Below are positions 8,996 to 16,408 of a DNA stretch of 34,335 nt, in pieces. Within the stretch, counting starts at the first letter, position 1. The number at the start of each line of letters is the position of its first letter. A program made the position numbers and the translations under genes. This stretch comes from Holophagae bacterium (lineage in GTDB: Bacteria; Acidobacteriota; Thermoanaerobaculia; Thermoanaerobaculales; Thermoanaerobaculaceae). The stretch lies in contig JAAYVZ010000004.1 of assembly GCA_012516935.1 (NCBI GenBank), forward strand, positions 1 to 34,335, given 5' to 3'. The notes under the pieces are model-generated. The model searched no databases. It had not been told where the DNA came from and worked only from the letters and a program-made list of their open reading frames with translations.

Positions 8996-10441
8996 ATGAA
9001 CGACACCAGCATTCGCTCCGCCCGGATCCCAGGCGCGGGGGGACTCGGCGCCGCCCGGTGGTGCCTCGCGCTCGCCGCGGTCATCGCACTGCTCCTTCCC
9101 CTCTCGCTGGCCGCCCAGACCACCGTGCAGTACGACACCAAGGGGCGGGTGGTGCGGGTGGATTACGGCGGCGGTCGAGTCATGACGTTCACCTATGATG
9201 CTGCCAACAACCTCGTCGCGGAAACCGCGTCCGCCCCGGGGGAGACTCTCGCCGTGGCGGTGAGCCCCGTCGGGAGCGGCACGGTGCTCGGCGACGGCAT
9301 CGTCTGTCCCTCCGATTGCACCGAAACCTACACGGGGTCCCCATCGGTGGCGCTCACCGCCGTCCCGAATCCCGGCTGGCTGTTCCTGGGGTGGGGAGGG
9401 GCGCTCTCCGGATCGTCGAGCCCGGCCTCGCTGACGATGGCAACCGATGCCGTGGTGGTCGCCTACTTCGGCGCGGACAGCGGCGACACCGACGGTGACG
9501 GCACGCCTGACAGCGCCGAGACCGGCCCCGGTGGGAACGCCTTCGGTTACGACGGCAACGGCGACGGCATCCCCGACTACCAGCAGCCGCACGTCACCTC
9601 GTTGCCCACCTTCGACGGCGCCTCGTACGCCACGCTGGCGGTGGATCCTCCGGCGGTCCTCACCGGAGTTGCCGCGGTCGACAACCCGTCTCCGGGTGAC
9701 AGCCCCGCGGGCGTGGGCTTCCCCTTCGGCTTTTTCGCCTTCACCATCGAGGGCGTGGCCCTCGGGGGGTGGGCGAACCTCGACATGTTCTTCCCGCCCG
9801 CACAGCTCACCTCCTACTGGAAGCACGGCCCCACCCCGGACGACCCGGCACCGCACTGGTATCAGTTCGTCCACTACCACCCGGCGCTGCCCGGGGCGGA
9901 GATCTGGCCTCGCAGCGACGGCGTGCAGGTGCGCCTGTTCCTGCAGGATGGCGCCAAGGGGGATGACATCCCGGACCCCGACGGCATGATCGTGGACCAG
10001 GGTGGTCCTTCCGGGCAGCAAATCACTGCGGCCATCTCCGTGACCCCGACCGCCCTCAGCTTCGGCACCTTGAGGGTAGGCCAGGACGCCGTCCTGTCGG
10101 TGACCGTGCGGTCCACCGGTCAGGGCGCGCTGGGGCTCGGAAGCATCGGTGGCGGCAACCCCCTGGCGGCGCCGTTCTCTATCGCCAACGATGGTTGCTC
10201 CGGCCGCACCCTCCAGCCCGGCCAGAGCTGTGTGCTCGGGGTGCGCTTCGCCCCCACGATCGCCGGCACCTTCAACGACAGCTTCGACATCCCCTCGAAC
10301 GCCGGCACTCCTGTGGTGACGGTGAGCGGGCAAGCAGAGCGGCCCGAGCCGATCCCGGCTCTCGGTGGGGTCAACCTGGCGGTGCTGGCACTGCTGATGA
10401 TCGTGCTCGGAGGGTGGCTCGCCACCCGTCGTGCCTGGTGA
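8996..10441 (+). CDS. Surface protein: YD-repeat start, InlB-like repeat, Ca-binding-like motif, choice-of-anchor U and ASH domains, IPTL-CTERM-like sorting tail
   Basis: This is a 481-residue exported protein. ATG at 8996 has GAGGAGG seven bases upstream and the stop codon of the RHS gene lies only 10 bp away, so the two are probably co-transcribed. A signal peptide (LALAAVIALLLPLSLAAQ) is followed at once by one YD-type unit (VQYDTKGRVVRVDYGGG, FTYDAANNLVAE). Then come an InlB B-repeat-like segment (AVPNPGWLFLGWGG), a DTDGDGTPD aspartate-rich motif with NGDGIPD, a choice-of-anchor U-like domain (~residues 210-330), and an ASPM-SPD-2-Hydin-like β-sandwich (ISVTPTALSFGTLRVGQ...). The end PIPALGG, a hydrophobic helix and LATRRAW fits the IPTL-CTERM plan of motif, membrane helix and basic tail, predicted to be processed at the envelope. 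It may anchor or present the RHS product; that role is inference. Confidence 0.82.
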   Translation: MNDTSIRSARIPGAGGLGAARWCLALAAVIALLLPLSLAAQTTVQYDTKGRVVRVDYGGGRVMTFTYDAANNLVAETASAPGETLAVAVSPVGSGTVLGDGIVCPSDCTETYTGSPSVALTAVPNPGWLFLGWGGALSGSSSPASLTMATDAVVVAYFGADSGDTDGDGTPDSAETGPGGNAFGYDGNGDGIPDYQQPHVTSLPTFDGASYATLAVDPPAVLTGVAAVDNPSPGDSPAGVGFPFGFFAFTIEGVALGGWANLDMFFPPAQLTSYWKHGPTPDDPAPHWYQFVHYHPALPGAEIWPRSDGVQVRLFLQDGAKGDDIPDPDGMIVDQGGPSGQQITAAISVTPTALSFGTLRVGQDAVLSVTVRSTGQGALGLGSIGGGNPLAAPFSIANDGCSGRTLQPGQSCVLGVRFAPTIAGTFNDSFDIPSNAGTPVVTVSGQAERPEPIPALGGVNLAVLALLMIVLGGWLATRRAW

Positions 10442-10456
10442 CGACAGCGGGTGTGA

Positions 10457-10489
10457 CACCGGGGGCTCGGGAGCACCCAGCCCCCGGTG
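10457..10489 (+). terminator. Hairpin after the RHS/surface-protein operon
   Basis: CACCGGGGGCT (10457-10467) pairs perfectly with AGCCCCCGGTG (10479-10489). An inner GGG/CCC pair closes an AGCA loop, with one bulged C. There is no T-tract, so termination may need Rho. It lies 16 bp after the stop codon. Confidence 0.6.
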
Positions 10490-10539
10490 ATCGAGCCTGT
10501 GCAGTAACCGGGGACTACCACCGCTACCGGTCAAGCGCA

Positions 10540-10556
10540 CGAGCGCCCCGCGCTCG
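10540..10556. terminator. Small hairpin between converging genes
   Basis: CGAGCGC and GCGCTCG form a perfect 7 bp stem around CCC. It lies in the 228 bp between the surface-protein stop and the acyltransferase stop and could act on the minus-strand transcript. There is no T-tract on either side. Otherwise this gap holds nothing I can identify. Confidence 0.3.
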
Positions 10557-10669
10557 AGCGGTGCTGCCTTCGCCCCCGGCGCCACGAACGGCGTTGCTTG
10601 CTGGCCGGTGGACGATCGACGAAGCGCGCGCGGGTGCGGTGCCGCCTCCACCATCCGCGAAGCAGCGGT

Positions 10670-12481
10670 TCAGTCGGCCGCGGTCATCGGGAGGTGACAC
10701 GACAAGAACGCCGCCGCCCCCTCGGCACCCATGTACCGCTCGAGGGTACGGCGCTCGCTGCGGGCGAGGTCGACCACGATGAGGCCGTCCACCACGTTGG
10801 CGAACTCGGGGTCGATGTTGAACGAGAGGATCCTGCCGCCCAACCGCAAGTACTGCTTGACGAGGATCGGCACCCCTTTGGCATCCGCCTCGAGATCCGA
10901 GACGAACGTCGACACGGTATCCACGTCCCGCATCGCCCACGGCTGCCCTTTGCCCTCAGCCGCTTCCCAGCGCCGAACCCGGAACGGGCGCCGCGGGCGT
11001 GCCAGGTGGGCCCACTCGGAGAGCCCATGGTTGGCCTCGAGGAACTGGGCGATGAGCGCCCGTGAGGCGCGCTGGTAGTCGGCCGAAATACTCACCGGCC
11101 CGAACAGCACCCGGTAGCGCGGGTGGCGCACCACGAAGTGGCCGATCCCTTTCCACAACAGCATCAGCCCCGCGAACGAACGCTGGTACTCCTGACAGAT
11201 GAACGACCGCCCCATCTCGAGCGCCGGGCCGAGGCGTGCGAACAGCTCCGGCTTGTAGCGCCAGAGCGTCGAGGTGTACAACCCGGCGATCCCTTTCGCG
11301 GGCAGGATCTCATCGGTCGGCCCGAGGCGATAGGCGCCGGCGATCTGCTTCCGGTCCGAGTCCCAGATGAACAGGTGCAGATAGGTCACATCGAACTCGT
11401 CGAGATCGCAGGCTTTGCCACTCCCTTCGCCGGCAGCCCGAAAGGTAACCTCCCGCAGCCTCCCGATTTCCAGCAGCAGCGTGGGTATCTCGGAGGCGCG
11501 GGCGACCACCACATGCAAGGGGCCGGAGTCAGCGAGCCACGCCGACCGCGGCAGCGCCTCGAGCTCGGCCTGTAGCACCGCAACCGGCTGCGCCTCGGCG
11601 ACGAGCGCGATCTCGCTGCTCCGCTCCTCGGAGCGACGGCTCGGCCGCCCGCGCCTCGCCAGGTTGAAGGTGCGCTCGCGCAGGTAGCGCGTGACCTCGC
11701 GCGGGTTGCCCAGCCCGGCCACGCGGGCAGGTGGAATCGGGTCGCCGATGCTCACCGCAAGCGTCTTCGATCCCTTGTTGAGCAGCTCTCTGACGAGCAA
11801 CGCGGTCCGCAAGCGGGGGTGAACGAGGCCGGCCAGGTGGAAGAACGGACCGTTGCTACCGGCAAAAAAGGCCGGCACCGCGGTGGCCTTCCCCCGCAAT
11901 AGAATCCGCGAGGCAGTGTCGTTCCACGGCGGGTCGCTGACGCGCAAGCCGCGCAGCCGCAAGCTCGCGACCTCACCGGCCGGGAAAACCGCCAGCAAGC
12001 CGCCACCATCCACCCAGCGGATCGCTTCCCGCAGGCCGGTCCGGCTGGCCGCCGCCGCCGCTGCCCCGCCGAAGGGGTCGACGAACACAAACAGCTCGTG
12101 CAGCGGCTCGAATACGGCCAACAGGTAGTTGGCCATGATGCGCACGTCGGATCTGCGGCGCGTCAGCAAAGCGCCCAGCACGAGCCCCTCGACGCCACCG
12201 AACGGGTGGTTGGCCACCAGCACGGTGGGACCCGCGGCGGGGATCCGGGCGAGGTCCGCATCGGTGACCTCGTACCGGATACCAAGGGCTGTGAGCCCGT
12301 CCTCGCAGAAACGCGCCGCGTCGGTCATGTCGCACAGCGGCGCGTAGACCTTCCTGAGCCGATCGACGGCCAGGAGCCGCTCGAGCGCTCCACGCCACAG
12401 CACGTTGAGGTCGACCTTCCCTCCGCCCGATGGCAACGGTCTCAAGCTGAACCTGGGGCCGCCCCTGTCAGCACCCGGCAT
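10670..12481 (-). CDS. Two-domain acyltransferase: PlsC-like O-acyltransferase plus OlsB-like GNAT N-acyltransferase (OlsF-like)
   Basis: This is a 603-residue protein. Residues ~60-300 form a lysophospholipid-acyltransferase domain of the hemolysin-like (COG3176) type, with ANHPFGGVEG (His92) and LAVFPAGEVAS; most relatives have Asp where Glu98 stands. Residues ~330-600 resemble the OlsB/Acetyltransf_5 fold: ARASEIPTLLLEIGRLRE, then DEFDVTYLHLFIWD, IAGAYRLG and CQEYQRSFAGLMLLWKGIG. OlsB proteins attach 3-hydroxyacyl chains to the α-amine of ornithine; OlsA-type domains add the second chain. Fusions of the two (OlsF) make ornithine lipids alone. That the substrate is ornithine is inference. 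ATG at 12481 is preferred because a G-rich ribosome-binding site precedes it; the frame extends to 12565. It lies 220 bp downstream of glutamine synthetase on the same strand. It probably acts at the inner face of the cytoplasmic membrane. Confidence 0.8.
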   Translation of the reverse strand: MPGADRGGPRFSLRPLPSGGGKVDLNVLWRGALERLLAVDRLRKVYAPLCDMTDAARFCEDGLTALGIRYEVTDADLARIPAAGPTVLVANHPFGGVEGLVLGALLTRRRSDVRIMANYLLAVFEPLHELFVFVDPFGGAAAAAASRTGLREAIRWVDGGGLLAVFPAGEVASLRLRGLRVSDPPWNDTASRILLRGKATAVPAFFAGSNGPFFHLAGLVHPRLRTALLVRELLNKGSKTLAVSIGDPIPPARVAGLGNPREVTRYLRERTFNLARRGRPSRRSEERSSEIALVAEAQPVAVLQAELEALPRSAWLADSGPLHVVVARASEIPTLLLEIGRLREVTFRAAGEGSGKACDLDEFDVTYLHLFIWDSDRKQIAGAYRLGPTDEILPAKGIAGLYTSTLWRYKPELFARLGPALEMGRSFICQEYQRSFAGLMLLWKGIGHFVVRHPRYRVLFGPVSISADYQRASRALIAQFLEANHGLSEWAHLARPRRPFRVRRWEAAEGKGQPWAMRDVDTVSTFVSDLEADAKGVPILVKQYLRLGGRILSFNIDPEFANVVDGLIVVDLARSERRTLERYMGAEGAAAFLSCHLPMTAAD

Positions 12482-12701
12482 ACCTTCGTCCCCCCCTAGC
12501 GCCCGCACCAGGCGACCTGCCGGTGGCTGGCGCTGTGGTGCCAAAGCCCGAGCTCCGTCCGGCAAGGTGCTGGTTCAGGACAAAAACCGCGGTGTCGAAG
12601 ACCAGCGTCACGCGCGAAGCCACGCCCGCTTGGGAACCGGGGCAACCGCTGGCTGGTCGTCGGTCGGTCTCCAGCTCGTGTCCGCTGCTTTCTACCCGCT
12701 T

Positions 12702-14120
12702 TTACAACCCGTAGTACAGCTCGATCTCGTAGGGATGCGGTCGGTTGCGAACCTCACGGTCCTCCCACAGCTTGCGGGCAATCCAGCGATCGATGACGTC
12801 CTTGCTGAAGACGTCGCCGGCGAGCAGGAAGTCATGGTCAGCCGACAGCGCAGCCATTGCCTCCTCGATCGAGGTCGGCAGCGCCTTGATCCGCGCGCGC
12901 TTCTCCGCCGGCCACGAGAAGATATCCTCATCCACGGGCCCGAAGCCGAGCTCGGTGGGATCGAGCTGGCGCCGGATGCCGTCGATCCCGGCCAGTAGCT
13001 GAGCTGCGACCGCCAAATACGGGTTGCACAGCGCGTCAGGCGGTCGGAACTCGAAGCGTGCCGAGTCGGCGTCGTTGGCGTACTTGGGGATGCGGATCGC
13101 TGCCGAGCGGTTGCCGAGCGAGTAAATCGCCGAGATCGGCGCCTCGAACCCCGGGATGAGCCGGCGGTACGAGTTGGTGGAGGCGTTGGTGAACGCCATC
13201 ACCGCCCCACCGTGCAGCAACAACCCGGCGATGTAGTGCCGGCCGATATCGCTGATGGCACCGTAGCCTCGCGGGTCGTAGAAAACGTTCCGGCCCTCCA
13301 GGCGCAGGCGTTGGTGGAAGTGCATCCCCGATCCCGCCTCGCCGTACAGCGGTTTGGGCATGAAGGTGGCGGTCAAGCCCATCTCCAACGCCGCCATACG
13401 CGTCACGTACTTGCCCAGGAGTACCGTGTCGGCAGCCTTGAGCATCGGCAGGATAGGGGTCTCGATCTCGCACTGGCCCGGGCCCCCCACCTCGTGGTGG
13501 TGATACTTCACCTCCACACCCATGCGCCCGAGCGCCATCGAGATGCGGGTGCGGGCAGTGGCGAGCTTGTCACGTGGCGGGATGGCATGGTAGCCGCCGT
13601 GCCGCGGGATGCTATACCCGGAGCCCATCTCGTGGCTGTGCCAATCAGCCTCCCGCGAGTTCACCCGGTACGAGGCGACGTTCATGCCGTTCTCGTAGGA
13701 GACGCCGTCGAACAGGTAGAACTCGAACTCCGGCCCCCACTCCGAGAGGTCGGCGATCCCCGTCGAGCGTAGGTACTCCTCGGCACGGCGCGCGATCGCT
13801 CGGGGGTCGTAAGGGTAAAGCTGGCGGCTGTCCGCCTCGACCGTGGTGCACAGGAACGACAGCATCGGCACCTCGCTGAACGGGTCGACGAACCCGGTGT
13901 CGAGGTCGGGGATCATCACCATATCCCCCGACGACACGGTCTTGAACCCCACGGAGGAGCCATCGAACCCGACACCCCGCTCCATGAGCCGCTCGGAAAA
14001 GCGCCCGGCCGGGAGCGTGATGTGGTGCCAGTGGCCCCACAGATCGCAGAACTTCAGGTCGATCATGTCGATGGCGTGGTTGCGGATGAAGCTTTTGGCT
14101 TCCTGGAAGCTGGTGAACAC
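12702..14120 (-). CDS. glnA: Type I glutamine synthetase
   Basis: This 472-residue enzyme makes glutamine from glutamate, ammonia and ATP as a dodecamer in the cytoplasm. The GTG start at 14120 has AGGAGG spaced ideally upstream; the frame extends to 14273 without a better signal. The family motifs are in order: GFDGSSVGF, GPEFEFYLFDG, YHHHEVGGPGQCEIE, FMPKPLYGEAGSGMHFHQ, PGFEAPISAIYS, NRSAAIRIPKY, FEFRPPDALCNPYLA and the end ELYYGL. Length and layout match bacterial GSI. The segment equivalent to E. coli DKNLYDLPPEE reads DEDIFSWPAEK, so the tyrosine normally adenylylated by GlnE is Phe401 (codon 12918-12920). Regulation by adenylylation is therefore unlikely. The gene is divergent from phoH across 311 bp; TATCAT on the minus strand at 14169-14174 is a possible -10. 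Confidence 0.95.
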   Translation of the reverse strand: MFTSFQEAKSFIRNHAIDMIDLKFCDLWGHWHHITLPAGRFSERLMERGVGFDGSSVGFKTVSSGDMVMIPDLDTGFVDPFSEVPMLSFLCTTVEADSRQLYPYDPRAIARRAEEYLRSTGIADLSEWGPEFEFYLFDGVSYENGMNVASYRVNSREADWHSHEMGSGYSIPRHGGYHAIPPRDKLATARTRISMALGRMGVEVKYHHHEVGGPGQCEIETPILPMLKAADTVLLGKYVTRMAALEMGLTATFMPKPLYGEAGSGMHFHQRLRLEGRNVFYDPRGYGAISDIGRHYIAGLLLHGGAVMAFTNASTNSYRRLIPGFEAPISAIYSLGNRSAAIRIPKYANDADSARFEFRPPDALCNPYLAVAAQLLAGIDGIRRQLDPTELGFGPVDEDIFSWPAEKRARIKALPTSIEEAMAALSADHDFLLAGDVFSKDVIDRWIARKLWEDREVRNRPHPYEIELYYGL

Positions 14121-14431
14121 CGACGACCTCCTGGCGGGCCCCTTGGCACTTGGTTCCCGGAGCACCGATGATAGACGACTCGCCGAGGTTCCGCCAACTC
14201 CGAAACGCGGCTGGCGTTGGCGGGGGCTGGTCGCCAGCCGAGCCGGCTGTCCCCAAGGTCGGGAACGTGACAACGGCAGAACAAAGGTGAGGGCTCGCCC
14301 GACCAGCTCCAGACCGCTTCAACGATCATGACGGTCGACCACGGTCGGCGCGAGGCGCGACCGATTGCCGGGTATGGCGCCGTTCGGCACCACGAGGATG
14401 CCCGGTTTGACGCGTCGGGTACCATATCCTC
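14121..14431. promoter_or_regulatory. Divergent glnA/phoH promoter region
   Basis: This 311 bp region separates two divergent genes and holds no convincing ORF. TATCAT (minus strand, 14169-14174) is a possible glnA -10. TACCAT (14420-14425) lies six bases before the phoH GTG. CGGTCG (14342-14347) and CGACCG (14358-14363) form a hairpin with an inner CGC/GCG pair, and ACGGTCG is repeated directly near 14331-14347. What binds there is unknown. Confidence 0.4.
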
Positions 14432-15820
14432 GTGAGATCCCGCTTCCAGGCAATCGACACCCCGCGAGCCCCCTCGAGATCGCATCGGACAGCGAGCGCC
14501 CGCAAGGTCTTCGTCCTCGACACCAACGTGCTGTTGTACGACCACACCTGCATTTGGAACTTCCAGGAGCACGACATCGTGCTGCCGATCGTTGTTCTCG
14601 AGGAGCTCGACGAGTTCAAGAAGGGCTCCGACCTCATCAACTTCCAGGCTCGCGAGTTCATCCGCAACCTGGACGAGCTCTCGCGCGAGCACGCGCTGGC
14701 CGACGGGCTGCCCCTCGGCCCCGACCGCGGCCGACTGTTCGTGCAGACCGGCGACCTGCACTCGGTGAAGGTCGAGGCCGCGTTCACACGCACCAAGGCC
14801 GACCACCGCATCCTGGCGGTGGCCGAGCAGCTCCAGGCACAGCACGCCGGGCAGCGGCCGGTGATCATCGTCTCCAAGGACATCAACCTGCGGATGAAGG
14901 CGAAGGCGCTGGGGATCCCGGCCGAGGACTACGAGACCGGCAAGATCCGCGACATCGACAAGCTCTATACCGGCATGAGCCTGCTCGAGGGCGTCGACAA
15001 GACGACGATCACACGCCTTTTCGCGGAACCCTTCGCCCTTCCCGCCACCGAGCTCCTGGGCACCCACCAGCCACTCCCGCACCAGTACTTCATCGTTCGC
15101 AACGGCTCAACCTCGGCGCTCGCCCACTACAACCCGGAGACCGAGCAGCTCGAGCGGGTGATCAAGAAGCCGGCGTACGGGATCGATCCGCGCAACGCCG
15201 AGCAGATGTTCGCCGTCGATGCGCTGCTGCGCGAGGACATTCCACTCGTCACGCTGACCGGCAAGGCCGGCACCGGCAAGACGCTGCTCGCACTCGCCGC
15301 GGCGCTCGAGCAAAAGCGCGACTATCAGCAGATCTATCTGGCGCGTCCGGTGGTACCGCTCGGCAACCGCGACCTCGGCTACCTACCTGGCGACATCAAG
15401 TCCAAGCTCGACCCGTACATGCAGCCGCTGTGGGACAACCTGTCGGTGATCCGCCACCGCTTCGCCGCCGACAGCAAGGAGCAGAAGCGCATCGCCGACA
15501 TGCTGGCGACAGAAAAGCTGTTTATCGCGCCGCTCGCCTACATTCGCGGCCGCTCGCTGGCCGACATCTTCTTCATCGTCGATGAGGCGCAGAACCTCAC
15601 CCCGCACGAGGTCAAGACGATCATCACGCGCGCCGGAGAGGGGACCAAAATCGTCTTCACCGGCGACATCCACCAGATCGACTCGCCGTACCTCGACAGC
15701 CAGTCCAACGGGCTGACGTTCCTGGTCGACCGCATGAAGGGCCAACCGCTGTTCGCCCACGTGAACCTGGTCAAAGGCGAGCGCTCGAAGCTGGCGGAGC
15801 TCGCCTCCAACCTTCTCTGA
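14432..15820 (+). CDS. PIN-domain PhoH-family ATPase (YlaK type)
   Basis: This is a 462-residue protein with an N-terminal PIN nuclease domain (~25-160; KVFVLDTNVLLYD, LEELDEFKKGS, KADHRILAVAEQL, VSKDINLRMKAKALG) and a C-terminal PhoH NTPase. Walker A TGKAGTGKT is near residue 277 and Walker B FFIVDEAQN near 382, followed by the PhoH signature FTGDIHQIDSPYLD. PIN-PhoH proteins couple an RNA helicase-like motor to a ribonuclease, so a role in RNA turnover is likely; the PIN acidic residues appear intact. The only good start is GTG at 14432. It has no Shine-Dalgarno sequence but has TACCAT at 14420-14425, so its mRNA may be leaderless. The ~25 residues before the PIN core are basic and poorly conserved. 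The gene converges with bcp. Confidence 0.92.
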   Translation: MRSRFQAIDTPRAPSRSHRTASARKVFVLDTNVLLYDHTCIWNFQEHDIVLPIVVLEELDEFKKGSDLINFQAREFIRNLDELSREHALADGLPLGPDRGRLFVQTGDLHSVKVEAAFTRTKADHRILAVAEQLQAQHAGQRPVIIVSKDINLRMKAKALGIPAEDYETGKIRDIDKLYTGMSLLEGVDKTTITRLFAEPFALPATELLGTHQPLPHQYFIVRNGSTSALAHYNPETEQLERVIKKPAYGIDPRNAEQMFAVDALLREDIPLVTLTGKAGTGKTLLALAAALEQKRDYQQIYLARPVVPLGNRDLGYLPGDIKSKLDPYMQPLWDNLSVIRHRFAADSKEQKRIADMLATEKLFIAPLAYIRGRSLADIFFIVDEAQNLTPHEVKTIITRAGEGTKIVFTGDIHQIDSPYLDSQSNGLTFLVDRMKGQPLFAHVNLVKGERSKLAELASNLL

Positions 15821-15840
15821 CCCCGTCGTCGAGGGCAGGA

Positions 15841-15856
15841 GGCCGCCGCTGCGGCC
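15841..15856. terminator. Hairpin between phoH and bcp
   Basis: GGCCGC-CGCT-GCGGCC sits in the 56 bp between the two converging stop codons and could serve both strands. The stem is 6 bp and there is no T-tract. Confidence 0.35.
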
Positions 15857-15876
15857 CCGGTGCCAGAAGTCTGCGG

Positions 15877-16353
15877 TCACACTCCCCGCAGCTCCCGCAG
15901 CTTCGCGGCCACCACTGCGGCATGCCCGGCCGCCTTCACGGTCGGCCAGTGCGCGGCCACCTTGCCCGCCGGGTCGACGATCACGGTCGAACGGATCACG
16001 CCCATTACGGGCTTGCCGTACATCTTCTTCTCGCCGTACGCGCCGTAGGCGGAGAGCACGGTGCGCTCGGGGTCGGAGAGCAGCCGGAGCTTCAGGCCGT
16101 GCTTGGCGATGAACCTCCGGTGGCTCGCTGGGGTGTCGGGGCTGCACCCCAGGACCACGGCATCGAGGTCGACGAAATCGGTGATCGAGGCGGTGAACTC
16201 GCACGCCTCGGTCGTGCAACCTGGCGTGTCGTCCTTGGGATAGAAGTAGAGCACCACCCAGTTGCCGGCGAGGCTACCCAGCGAAACGGTCACGCCGTCC
16301 TGGTCGGGGAGCGAGAAGGTGGGGGCGGGGGCGCCGATGGTCAATGCGCTCAT
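15877..16353 (-). CDS. bcp: Thioredoxin-dependent peroxiredoxin, Bcp/PrxQ type
   Basis: This 158-residue thiol peroxidase reduces hydrogen peroxide and organic hydroperoxides with electrons from thioredoxin. The motif PKDDTPGCTTEACEF contains the peroxidatic Cys and a second Cys five residues later, as in atypical two-Cys Bcp enzymes. RSTVIVDPAGKV is the conserved C-terminal half of the fold. A third cysteine sits in VLGCSPDTP, where most relatives have Ile, Val or another small residue. The ATG at 16353 has GGAGG upstream; the frame extends to 16485 but would then overlap the transporter gene. It follows that gene by 55 bp on the same strand, so an operon is possible. Confidence 0.93.
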   Translation of the reverse strand: MSALTIGAPAPTFSLPDQDGVTVSLGSLAGNWVVLYFYPKDDTPGCTTEACEFTASITDFVDLDAVVLGCSPDTPASHRRFIAKHGLKLRLLSDPERTVLSAYGAYGEKKMYGKPVMGVIRSTVIVDPAGKVAAHWPTVKAAGHAAVVAAKLRELRGV

Positions 16354-16408
16354 GGCACGTTCCTCCTGCGACTGGGCCAACCTCGCACGGCCGTCGGCTG
16401 TTCCCGCC

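Noticed and set aside
8960-10654. A 564-codon minus-strand frame antisense to the anchored surface-protein gene
   Set aside because: His/Gly/Arg-rich text with no motif; the + strand has signal peptide, recognised domains and a strong ribosome-binding site.
14143-14160. Sigma-54-like promoter (TTGGCAC with TTCC) near glnA
   Set aside because: It is on the + strand, pointing away from glnA, and lacks the TTGC half of the consensus.
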